DNA of 7,007 nt from Clostridia bacterium (lineage in GTDB: Bacteria; Bacillota; Clostridia; TANB77; CAG-508), in the NCBI GenBank assembly GCA_900772235.1, contig CAAGQX010000157.1, forward strand, positions 1 to 7,007, in the 5' to 3' direction. The number at the start of each line of letters is the position of its first letter. The first letter of the stretch is position 1. The notes under the pieces are model-generated. The model saw only the letters and a list, made by a program, of their open reading frames with translations, was not told the DNA's origin and searched no databases. Position numbers and translations under genes: made by a program. Positions 1 through 5,271 of the stretch are shown here, piece after piece.

Positions 1-121
1 AATACAGCCAGTCTAGTAATTTATCGTTACTATTTTCTTTACCCATTATTTTTGGTAACTCTATTATATCTATTTTCAATTTGTTTGTCAATATGATTTT
101 CTTTTTCGCTTTTGTTTCCAT
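1..121 (-). pseudogene. N-terminally truncated Rpn-family (PD-(D/E)XK transposase-like) remnant, runs off the left edge
   Basis: Reading the minus strand from an ATG at 121, the frame stays open to the window edge for 40 codons. It reads METKAKKKIILTN, then KLKIDIIELPKI, and ends near KLLDWLY. The pattern 'LT(D/N)K-hydrophobic-IELPK ... LLDWL' is what I recall from the C-terminal third of Rpn / PDDEXK_2 recombination-promoting nucleases. An in-frame TAA lies only six codons upstream of this ATG, so the N-terminal catalytic half is missing and I call it a decayed copy. No good Shine-Dalgarno sequence precedes the ATG. The rest of the C-terminus lies outside the window. The family call rests on a short stretch from memory; an unrelated small protein is possible. 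Confidence 0.5.
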
Positions 122-207
122 TATCTTCCAGTAGAATTAAATTTCATATTTTTATTTAAGCACATTTTCTCTTCTTTTGCAATAAAAATCGTGTGCCATA
201 TTCCGAC

Positions 208-238
208 AAATTGTAATTTGCAAAGCAAATTACAATTT
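208..238. repeat. Perfect 14-bp hairpin with AAA loop, MITE-like
   Basis: AAATTGTAATTTGC (208-221) and its exact reverse complement (225-238) flank a three-base loop, AAA. Together with the second hairpin at 285-311 and the AT-rich stretch between them, it looks like one of the small non-coding palindromic intergenic elements common in AT-rich Clostridia. No downstream T tract identifies it as a terminator for either flanking gene. Confidence 0.65.
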
Positions 239-284
239 TAATTAATAGTGAATATTAAATAATGAAGAATGAATAATTTTGGTT

Positions 285-311
285 GATTTTTGTGGCTTTG
301 CCACAAAAATC
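285..311. repeat. Perfect 12-bp hairpin with TTT loop, MITE-like
   Basis: GATTTTTGTGGC (285-296) pairs with GCCACAAAAATC (300-311) around a TTT loop. Outside it, AATAATT around 273-279 and AATTATT around 318-324 extend a larger imperfect palindrome. The GC-NNN-GC centre matches the design of the hairpins at 208-238 and 6983-6997. This is likely a short mobile or palindromic intergenic repeat, though whether it recurs elsewhere in the genome cannot be seen here. Confidence 0.6.
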
Positions 312-382
312 TTCATCAATTATTTGTAAAAATAAAGTATCTATAGGTGTTATAGCCAAAAAATAATCACTTTATTTCTATT

Positions 383-1852
383 TTATTTATTACTCAATTC
401 AATAATTTTAGTTGCAATTTTATCTATAAAAATGTCATCATGTTCTATAAAAAGCATAGTTGGTTTATATTTTATAAGCATAGTTTCTATTTGCTCTCGA
501 GATTGTATGTCAAGATAGTTTAATGGTTCATCCCATATATATATTTCAGAATCCTCAGCTATGCTTCTTGCAATCATTACTTTTTTCTTCTGTCCCTCAC
601 TTAAGTTTGACAAATCTTTATCTAGTTTTTCTTTATCTACTCCCAATTTTTGGAGCATTGCTCTAAAAACTCCTTCGTCTACCTTATTATATCTTGCATA
701 TTCAGAAATATTTCCTTTCACCTCATCAGTTAATTGTGCTACATAAGAAATTTTTAAATTTGGCATTATTCTAATTCTTTTATTGCTTGGTATATTTTCA
801 CCTACTATCAATTTAATAATACTGGATTTTCCACTTCCATTTTTACCTTTTATCGCTACTCTTTCTCCTACATTTAATTCGAAATTCAAATTATTAAAAA
901 TTATTTTTTTTCCATAAAATATTGATAGGTTTTGTGCTAAAATAAGGTTTTTTCTAGAGGCAGTTAATGGTTTCATTTGTAAATCTGGTAATATATCTAC
1001 ATCTTTTAAAAGACTAGATTTTTCTTCTAATTTTTTATCTCTTCTATTTTCCAATACTTTTGCTCTTTTCATCATCTTTGCAGCTTGATGTCCAACATAG
1101 CCTTTATCTACTGCACCTTTTTTACTCTTTTCAATACTATTAGACCAGCTCTCAGTTTTTTTTGCTATACTATCCAATTTAATAATATCGTTTTTCAACT
1201 TTTTATTTTGCTCAATTTCATTATTATCATTATTTGTTTTATTTAGTTTCCACGAATTATATGTGCCTTGTTCTAAAGTAATTGTCTGATTTCCAATATA
1301 TAGAATATGATCAACTGTTTCATTTAATATCATTCTATCATGTGATATAATGATAAATCCTTTTTTTTGTTTTAAATAGTTTATTAAAGAATTCTTACTT
1401 TGTTCATCTATATGATTAGTTGGTTCATCTATTAATAAGAACTTATCTTCTTTTAAAAAAGCACAAGTCAAAAGAAATTTTATCTTTTCTCCTCCACTTA
1501 ATGTATTAAATTTCCTATACAATATACCTATGTCAACTTCTATTAAATTAAGTTCTTTGTACAGTCTCCATTCTTCTAAATCAGGAATAATTTCATATGC
1601 AATATCAATAGTTAAAATATCTTCTTTTAAAATTTCATATGGAAAATATTCAAAATTAACATTTTTACTTATAGCTCCATTACATTCATATTCTCCTAAT
1701 AGTAATTTTAAAAGTGTTGTTTTTCCACTTCCATTTCTTCCTATAAGCCCAAGCTTCCAGTTTGTATCCAATGTTAAATTCACATTTTTAAAAATATATT
1801 CTGTCTGTCCAGGATAAATAAAGTTTAAATTACTAATTTGTATTTGTGACAT
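383..1852 (-). CDS. ABC-F ATPase, Lsa/Vga-like antibiotic-resistance (ribosomal protection) type
   Basis: This is a soluble protein of 489 residues with two ATPase domains and no membrane segments, so it is not an exporter. Domain 1 has Walker A GRNGSGKT (38-45), signature LSGGE (118-122), Walker B FLLIDEP (138-144) with TNHID, and H-switch SHD (170-172). A charged helical linker (about 195-295) would reach toward the peptidyl-transferase centre. Domain 2 has GKNGSGKS (336-343), LSEGQ (417-421), YIWDEPLNYLD (438-448) and EHD (470-472). The opening SNLNFIYPGQ, the WDEPLNYLD variant and the LSEGQKKK signature resemble Lsa-type proteins, which dislodge lincosamides, pleuromutilins and streptogramins A from the ribosome. 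The ATG at 1852 is chosen because AGAGGTGA lies 8 bases upstream; an in-frame GTG at 1864 overlaps that site. It follows the YcaO gene by 47 bp with no clear terminator, so it is probably the last gene of the operon. Self-immunity is inferred from context. Confidence 0.92.
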   Translation of the reverse strand: MSQIQISNLNFIYPGQTEYIFKNVNLTLDTNWKLGLIGRNGSGKTTLLKLLLGEYECNGAISKNVNFEYFPYEILKEDILTIDIAYEIIPDLEEWRLYKELNLIEVDIGILYRKFNTLSGGEKIKFLLTCAFLKEDKFLLIDEPTNHIDEQSKNSLINYLKQKKGFIIISHDRMILNETVDHILYIGNQTITLEQGTYNSWKLNKTNNDNNEIEQNKKLKNDIIKLDSIAKKTESWSNSIEKSKKGAVDKGYVGHQAAKMMKRAKVLENRRDKKLEEKSSLLKDVDILPDLQMKPLTASRKNLILAQNLSIFYGKKIIFNNLNFELNVGERVAIKGKNGSGKSSIIKLIVGENIPSNKRIRIMPNLKISYVAQLTDEVKGNISEYARYNKVDEGVFRAMLQKLGVDKEKLDKDLSNLSEGQKKKVMIARSIAEDSEIYIWDEPLNYLDIQSREQIETMLIKYKPTMLFIEHDDIFIDKIATKIIELSNK

Positions 1853-1899
1853 AAAATTTATCACCTCTATTTTTTACTAATTATTTTCACATTTTCTTT

Positions 1900-4086
1900 T
1901 TAAGCAAAAAAATGTGGAAATCCATCATATGACTTAATTTGCTCCTTTATTTTTTTATGGCAATAGAAATCGCTTCCATATCCAAAATTTATTGGTACTA
2001 GCTCACTTGAAAAAGCTCTAACAACATGTACCTGATTTATTATTGGTTTATATTCCATAAAAATTATTTTTAAATCTTCCAGTACAGCCTTTTTCTCAAT
2101 CTTTACACTTTCTGCATTAATATCATAACCCTTAAATAAAAAATTGGTTTTAGCTGATTGGTCTATATATGCATATAAATTTCCATGTTCTACTGGTGTA
2201 CAAACATTTTGTGGCAAACTTTTTAATTTTTTGTTATCTTTTGTAGCTCCAGAATAAACTATTATTGAATATTCCATTTCATCAAATGCTTTTTCTATAG
2301 CTTCGTTTATGCTATCAAAAGAAGTAGATGCTCCGCTTACAAAATATGGAATTCTATCATTCCTAGTAGCACACGTTAGTATAGAAAATGCATATTTATG
2401 AGATAAAACTAAAACGGATATACTAAATCCTTTTTCTTCGTATCTTTTAATTCTCTTTTGAATGTTTAGTTGTAAAGAAGAAAAATCTATTTTTTGAGGT
2501 ACTTTTTTTAATAACCATGTTTGCATTAAAGCATCTCTTTCTATTAATTCCGCAATTGCCGATTTTTTTGCTTTTTCTAAGTCAAAATGAGCCGCACACC
2601 CACTTGAGTTAGCATGATGCAATAATTTTCTTCCAACATTTTCTTCTATTAATGGAAAGAAACAATAATCAGCTGGAATAAGTATGGATTCATTTTTATA
2701 GTTATACCCTCGCACAAAAAACATTTTTTCTTTTTCATTAAATCTTCCTAAATTCAACTCTTCTATTTGTTTGTCAGAATATGGAAAATAATCCTGAAAA
2801 TCCATTATTCTTTCTTGAATTTCATTAGTTTTTCCACAAACGTCATAGTAAAACCTACCACAAATATATCTTTCATATGATTCCATCAATGATTTTGTCG
2901 CTGCATTAAAAAATGTTTTAGAAATGCCTGTTCCATATCTATCTTTATCCCTTAATGCTCTTGGTTCAGCTTTATTATAGTGTGACACAACAACATTAAT
3001 ATAAGAATTGTCTAATTCTTTATTTTTTATAGTTTCCACACTATCAATTATTTTAAGCTTGTTAATAAGTCTGTCTTCGAAATCATCAAGATTAATTTTT
3101 GCCTGTTCTCCATTGTCTTTAGTATTTCCCTTTAGAGCATATCCTATCGCTTCACATGCTATTGGTAATAAATCATCTTTCAATCCCAACATATTAGCTA
3201 GTGCAGAATCTTTGAATCCTCCATATTCTATAGAAGCAATACCTTGTTCTATTGATTCAATTGTTATGTTTTGTAGCACGTGTCCCACTTCTAATAGTGT
3301 AAACCTATAACCTCGATTTGAATATTTAAGCATATGCCTGTTTAAATCGGCTGTAATTACAAATATACATGGAGCACCAAATATAATGTTTTCATCATTG
3401 AAAACATAAATTAATTCTTCCTTTGTAATATCAGTACGAATCTGATTTAAATTTCCTTTGTTATTATCATATTGATAAACCCCTCTTGGAATATTATTTG
3501 TACCTCGTAAAACAATTAAAAAAACTGAAAGAGGAGTTAAATTCCCTGCAGATGCTACAGGCTTTACTTTTGAATCATATGAGCTTCTGCAAATAGAAAA
3601 TAATTTATCATCCGGTATAGGTCTAGTATCAAAATTTCTGCATGAATATCTTCTTTGTAAAAGATTCATAAAGTTAGAATTTTTAGTATTTTTTATTCTA
3701 ATAACTTTTTCTTTTTTTAGCATATAATTTGGATGGTTACTCTGTATTTGAATAACCTTTTTATTGTTAAGGTGTTTGTAATATATGCTTGGATTAAGTG
3801 TCAATGAATGTGCATATAGCATTTGCCTTGTACTGTCTATTAAAATTTCTAAAGCAAATAAATCTTCCATTATTTCTTTAATATATTTAATACTTTTTTT
3901 GCTATTTTTAGCAATATCTCTAGCGATTATATTATAAGAAACAGTTCCATTACTTTTATTTATTATTTCTAATATTAATTCTTTATTAGATTTTATTATA
4001 ATTTCATTATCTTTCACCCTGAAAACTAGTGCGTTAGAATCAAGTTTCACCAAGTTTGCACAATAATATGGATATAATTCTTTCAC
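1900..4086 (-). CDS. Trifunctional LAP/TOMM synthetase: RRE-like winged helix + SagB-type dehydrogenase + YcaO cyclodehydratase
   Basis: This 728-residue enzyme is predicted to turn Cys/Ser of the upstream peptide into azoles. Residues 15-85 look like a PqqD/RRE winged helix (strands NALVFRV and EIIIKS, then helices and LFALEILID) that would bind the leader. Residues 135-320 are a SagB/ThcOx-type FMN nitroreductase: RRYSCRNF (145-152), ASAGNLTPL (178-186), GVYQYD (202-207), RGYRFTLLEVGHVLQN (258-273) and GGFKD (289-293). This domain oxidises azolines to azoles. Residues 362-728 are YcaO: SLMESYER (399-406) and SAIAELIERDA (509-519) carry the ATP/Mg glutamates, and GASTSF (585-590) and LVPINFGYG (696-704) are family signatures. 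The C-terminus FPHFFA differs from the proline-rich PxPxP tail of many azole-forming YcaO proteins. The start is GTG at 4086, with AGGAGGG 9 bases upstream; the ATG at 4091 is out of frame. There is no ThiF/E1-like domain or zinc CxxC pair. YcaO and SagB are usually separate proteins, so this domain order is unusual. Confidence 0.92.
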   Translation of the reverse strand: MKELYPYYCANLVKLDSNALVFRVKDNEIIIKSNKELILEIINKSNGTVSYNIIARDIAKNSKKSIKYIKEIMEDLFALEILIDSTRQMLYAHSLTLNPSIYYKHLNNKKVIQIQSNHPNYMLKKEKVIRIKNTKNSNFMNLLQRRYSCRNFDTRPIPDDKLFSICRSSYDSKVKPVASAGNLTPLSVFLIVLRGTNNIPRGVYQYDNNKGNLNQIRTDITKEELIYVFNDENIIFGAPCIFVITADLNRHMLKYSNRGYRFTLLEVGHVLQNITIESIEQGIASIEYGGFKDSALANMLGLKDDLLPIACEAIGYALKGNTKDNGEQAKINLDDFEDRLINKLKIIDSVETIKNKELDNSYINVVVSHYNKAEPRALRDKDRYGTGISKTFFNAATKSLMESYERYICGRFYYDVCGKTNEIQERIMDFQDYFPYSDKQIEELNLGRFNEKEKMFFVRGYNYKNESILIPADYCFFPLIEENVGRKLLHHANSSGCAAHFDLEKAKKSAIAELIERDALMQTWLLKKVPQKIDFSSLQLNIQKRIKRYEEKGFSISVLVLSHKYAFSILTCATRNDRIPYFVSGASTSFDSINEAIEKAFDEMEYSIIVYSGATKDNKKLKSLPQNVCTPVEHGNLYAYIDQSAKTNFLFKGYDINAESVKIEKKAVLEDLKIIFMEYKPIINQVHVVRAFSSELVPINFGYGSDFYCHKKIKEQIKSYDGFPHFFA

Positions 4087-4102
4087 TTCATTAATCCCTC
4101 CT
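4087..4102 (-). promoter_or_regulatory. RBS and two-codon mini-ORF at the synthetase start
   Basis: AGGAGGG (4102 down to 4096) serves the synthetase. Four bases after it is ATG AAG TGA (4091-4083), whose stop overlaps the real GTG start (4086-4084) as GTGA. The GTG is at the better distance, 9 bases. The mini-ORF could divert or couple initiation and, with the non-ATG start, keep enzyme levels low compared with the precursor. Confidence 0.55.
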
Positions 4103-4119
4103 AAAATTTTAAATTTAAT

Positions 4120-4167
4120 ATTATATAAAAATCTAGGCTACATTTCAAATAATGTACCCTAGATTTT
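4120..4167 (-). terminator. Hairpin with U-rich tail between precursor and synthetase (probable partial terminator)
   Basis: AAAATCTAGG (4128-4137) pairs perfectly with CCTAGATTTT (4158-4167). After one C-C mismatch the stem continues for six pairs (4139-4144 with 4151-4156) around a six-base loop. On the minus strand the hairpin begins 9 bases past the precursor stop and is followed by TTTTTATATAAT, a typical intrinsic-terminator tail. No separate promoter is evident before the synthetase gene, so it must leak. A terminator after the precursor gene is known in the streptolysin S operon (sagA-sagB), where it gives excess precursor over enzyme. Confidence 0.8.
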
Positions 4168-4176
4168 AATTTTACT

Positions 4177-4338
4177 TTAGCCTCCTCCGCAGCCTGAACC
4201 TCCGCCAGATCCACAGTTTCCACCGCACGCAGCGCCTCCTCCACAGCCGCCAGCGCCACATTGTTGAGAACCATTAAGTCCAATATTAATTGGCTTAATC
4301 AAAACATCAGTGAGAATTTTTAAGTTTGCTTGATTCAT
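4177..4338 (-). CDS. LAP/TOMM precursor peptide, microcin B17-like Gly/Cys/Ser core
   Basis: This is a 53-residue RiPP precursor. The leader (1-26) is MNQANLKILTDVLIKPINIG followed by LNGSQQ; it is amphipathic and free of Cys. The core (27-53) has 16 Gly, 5 Cys (27, 32, 38, 42, 50), 3 Ala, 2 Ser (44, 48) and 1 Asn. Each core Cys and Ser is followed by Gly, the context favoured by heterocycle-forming YcaO enzymes. Microcin B17 has a similar Gly-rich Cys/Ser core and also a 26-residue leader, but its sequence is different. The ATG at 4338 has AGGAGG 7 bases upstream (4351 down to 4346). A longer in-frame start at 4392 overlaps the promoter and lacks an RBS. The gene is first in the minus-strand operon, upstream of its synthetase. 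The cleavage site is not evident; near Gln26/Cys27 is a guess. No disulphide bacteriocin or membrane-peptide features are seen. Confidence 0.9.
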   Translation of the reverse strand: MNQANLKILTDVLIKPINIGLNGSQQCGAGGCGGGAACGGNCGSGGGSGCGGG

Positions 4339-4382
4339 ATTTATTCCTCCTATTCCCAATTTTCTATCATTAGTATAATTGG

Positions 4383-4411
4383 ATTTTATCATATAGCGTT
4401 CCTTTTTTCAA
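4383..4411 (-). promoter_or_regulatory. Promoter of the LAP operon (TTGAAA-N17-TGn-TAAAAT)
   Basis: On the minus strand, TTGAAA (4411 down to 4406) and TAAAAT (4388 down to 4383) are exactly 17 bp apart, and TG precedes the -10 by one base (extended -10). Transcription would start near 4376, leaving a leader of about 38 bases with AGGAGG close to the precursor ATG. The upstream DNA is A/T-tract rich and may act as an UP element. Confidence 0.72.
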
Positions 4412-4476
4412 TACTTTTTACGAATTATGTCGCATTTTATCCGTTTTTAGTTGTATGTATTTTTTTCAATATCTTG

Positions 4477-4508
4477 TACACACTATATCGTATATTATAT
4501 TGTTTGTA
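4477..4508. promoter_or_regulatory. Imperfect dyad, candidate operator in the divergent intergenic region
   Basis: TACACACTATAT (4477-4488) and ATATTGTTTGTA (4497-4508) are inverted copies matching at 10 of 12 positions, with an 8-base spacer. The right arm ends where the -35 of the regulator promoter would lie. It sits next to a perfect dyad (4509-4529), so two operators in tandem are plausible. The AT-rich composition raises the chance of coincidence. Confidence 0.4.
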
Positions 4509-4531
4509 TATATCAATTTATTTGATATAAT
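4504..4531 (+). promoter_or_regulatory. Promoter of the divergent XRE regulator with overlapping palindromic operator
   Basis: TATAAT at 4526-4531 is preceded by TGA, forming an extended -10. The -35 is weak (TTGTAT at 4504-4509, 16 bp spacing). A perfect inverted repeat, TATATCAA (4509-4516) and TTGATATA (4522-4529) with a 5-base spacer, covers the promoter spacer and -10. A dimeric HTH protein bound there would block this promoter, suggesting autoregulation. AAGGG at 4547-4551 is the RBS, 7 bases before the ATG at 4559. Confidence 0.65.
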
Positions 4532-4558
4532 TATATATGTTATAAGAAGGGTGATTAT

Positions 4559-4894
4559 ATGGAAAACGATATTAATATTTCATTGGGTAAAATATTTCAA
4601 GCAACTAGGAAGTCAAAAGGCTACACTCAAGAATATGTTGCCGAGCAAATCGGTCTTGGTTCTAGATATATATCTGATTTAGAACGTGGAAAAACAATCG
4701 GAAGTATTCCAACATTTGTTAAATTATGTAATTTGTATGAAGTCTCTCCAACTTTTATTCTTCAAAATTATTTAAAAATTAACGATGATTTAAAAATTGA
4801 TCCTTGTCTAATAGGATTTTATTCTTTGAATTCTAAAGATAAAGAAATAATTGTTAATTTAATTAAATTAATGAATTTGCGAGAAGAGCAGTAA
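4559..4894 (+). CDS. XRE-family HTH regulator, divergent from the LAP operon
   Basis: This 111-residue protein has one Cro/CI-type helix-turn-helix at about residues 8-68: LGKIFQATRKSKGYTQEYVA, then EQIGLGSRYISDLERG and IPTFVKLCNLYEVSPTFIL. This is the usual five-helix layout with the recognition helix around SRYISDLE. The C-terminal 40 residues (IDPCLIGFYSL, then KEIIVNLIKLMNL) form predicted helices that may support dimerisation or sense a ligand; I recognise no catalytic domain. It is transcribed away from the precursor gene, and the 220-bp gap between them carries both promoters and two dyads, making it the likely local regulator. Whether it represses or activates cannot be read from the sequence. 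It ends 7 bp from the converging small gene. Confidence 0.88.
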   Translation: MENDINISLGKIFQATRKSKGYTQEYVAEQIGLGSRYISDLERGKTIGSIPTFVKLCNLYEVSPTFILQNYLKINDDLKIDPCLIGFYSLNSKDKEIIVNLIKLMNLREEQ

Positions 4895-4910
4895 TTCTTC
4901 TCTATTTTAT
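4881..4910 (+). terminator. Weak hairpin between converging genes
   Basis: GAGAAGA (4881-4887) pairs with TCTTCTC (4896-4902) around an 8-base loop that contains the regulator's TAA stop. It is followed by TATTTTAT. It may end regulator transcription in the 7-bp gap before the converging gene. The stem is short and the tail is interrupted, so it is weak. Confidence 0.4.
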
Positions 4911-5171
4911 ACCCGCTAGCATCAATTCTATTGCTAGTTTATATCCCTCAATAAATTTTTCCCTACACTCCATACTGGCCATTTCGGATTTACCCTCTAT
5001 GTATTTGTCTAACAACCATTTGTCTGCATCATCCAGTTTGTTATATACTTCTCCTAATGTTATGTTACATTCTTTCAAGATTTTTAAATACTTCTTTGAT
5101 TTTGGAATCTTTTCATTCATATTAATTTTACCATTATATAAACTATCTAAAACACCATCTGTTTTTTTCAT
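4902..5171 (-). CDS. Small DUF6809-like protein of unknown function
   Basis: This 89-residue soluble, mostly helical protein opens with LDSLYNGKINMNEKIPKSKK, has a middle helix ending DDADKWLLDKYI, and ends EKFIEGYKLAIELMLAGI. The 'LYNG-I--E-I-PKS--Y' opening and closing 'F-EGY-LAIELML' helix match my memory of DUF6809 proteins, which occur in Clostridia and their prophages or mobile elements and have no assigned function. The ATG at 5171 is preceded by GGAGGTG, 8 bases away measured from the GGAGG core. It has its own promoter and converges on the XRE gene, so it is probably not part of the LAP operon. It has no signal peptide, membrane segment or Cys cluster. Confidence 0.75.
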   Translation of the reverse strand: MKKTDGVLDSLYNGKINMNEKIPKSKKYLKILKECNITLGEVYNKLDDADKWLLDKYIEGKSEMASMECREKFIEGYKLAIELMLAGIK

Positions 5172-5213
5172 TTAAGGCACCTCCACATTTACAGTCATTA
5201 ATATAGCATATTG

Positions 5214-5242
5214 AATATAAAAAATTTGTTAAAATTTGTCGA
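5214..5242 (-). promoter_or_regulatory. Promoter of the DUF6809-like gene
   Basis: On the minus strand, TCGACA (5242 down to 5237) and TATATT (5219 down to 5214) are 17 bp apart; the start would be near 5207. A second TATATT preceded by TGC (5205 down to 5200) is an alternative extended -10. The spacer region carries AAAATTTGT twice (5221-5229 and 5231-5239), one helical turn apart, a possible regulator site. Confidence 0.5.
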
Positions 5243-5271
5243 ATTTTTTATAATTTTTTCTACTTCCCATA

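Larger units (their letters stand above)
122..382. other. Intergenic region with hairpins, no gene seen
   Basis: This stretch separates the Rpn-like remnant from the end of the ABC-F gene. It contains two perfect palindromic hairpins, listed separately. A weak dyad lies just past the ABC-F stop: AATAAAGT at 331-338 pairs with ACTTTATT at 369-376, enclosing CTATA (341-345) and TATAG (351-355). Read on the minus strand, the dyad is followed by a short T run and could end the ABC-F transcript, but this is a poor terminator. I see no convincing coding frame. Confidence 0.5.

Noticed and set aside
383..1852. ABC-F protein as the exporter of the peptide
   Set aside because: Two ATPase domains joined by a charged linker and no membrane segments; ABC-F proteins work on ribosomes, and no permease gene is nearby.
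1888..1916. Hairpin CACATTTT/AAAATGTG at the synthetase-ABC-F junction as a terminator
   Set aside because: The stem is AT-rich with a mismatch, contains the stop codon, and on the minus strand is followed by AAAATAATTAG rather than a T run.
3008..3310. 100-codon plus-strand frame inside the synthetase gene
   Set aside because: Antisense shadow of a clearly conserved protein; low-complexity Ser/Leu composition. Similar antisense frames at 561-746, 1530-1817 and 5462-5686 are rejected for the same reason.
4101..4283. 60-codon minus-strand frame overlapping the precursor
   Set aside because: It is the precursor region read in another frame; no ribosome site, Ala/Glu-rich artefact of Gly codons, and it runs through the terminator hairpin.
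4177..4338. Metal-binding or structural Gly/Cys-rich protein instead of a RiPP precursor
   Set aside because: The Cys-free leader followed by a Cys-Gly core, placed directly before a SagB-YcaO enzyme, fits a LAP precursor far better; Cys spacing is not that of a metallothionein.
4339..4392. N-terminal extension of the precursor to an ATG at 4392 (71 residues)
   Set aside because: That ATG overlaps the extended -10 of the operon promoter and has no ribosome site, whereas the ATG at 4338 has AGGAGG 7 bases upstream.
4330..4682. Plus-strand frames across the divergent promoter region
   Set aside because: They span promoters and operators or overlap the XRE gene out of frame, are rich in Ile/Tyr/Phe from AT-rich DNA, and lack ribosome sites.
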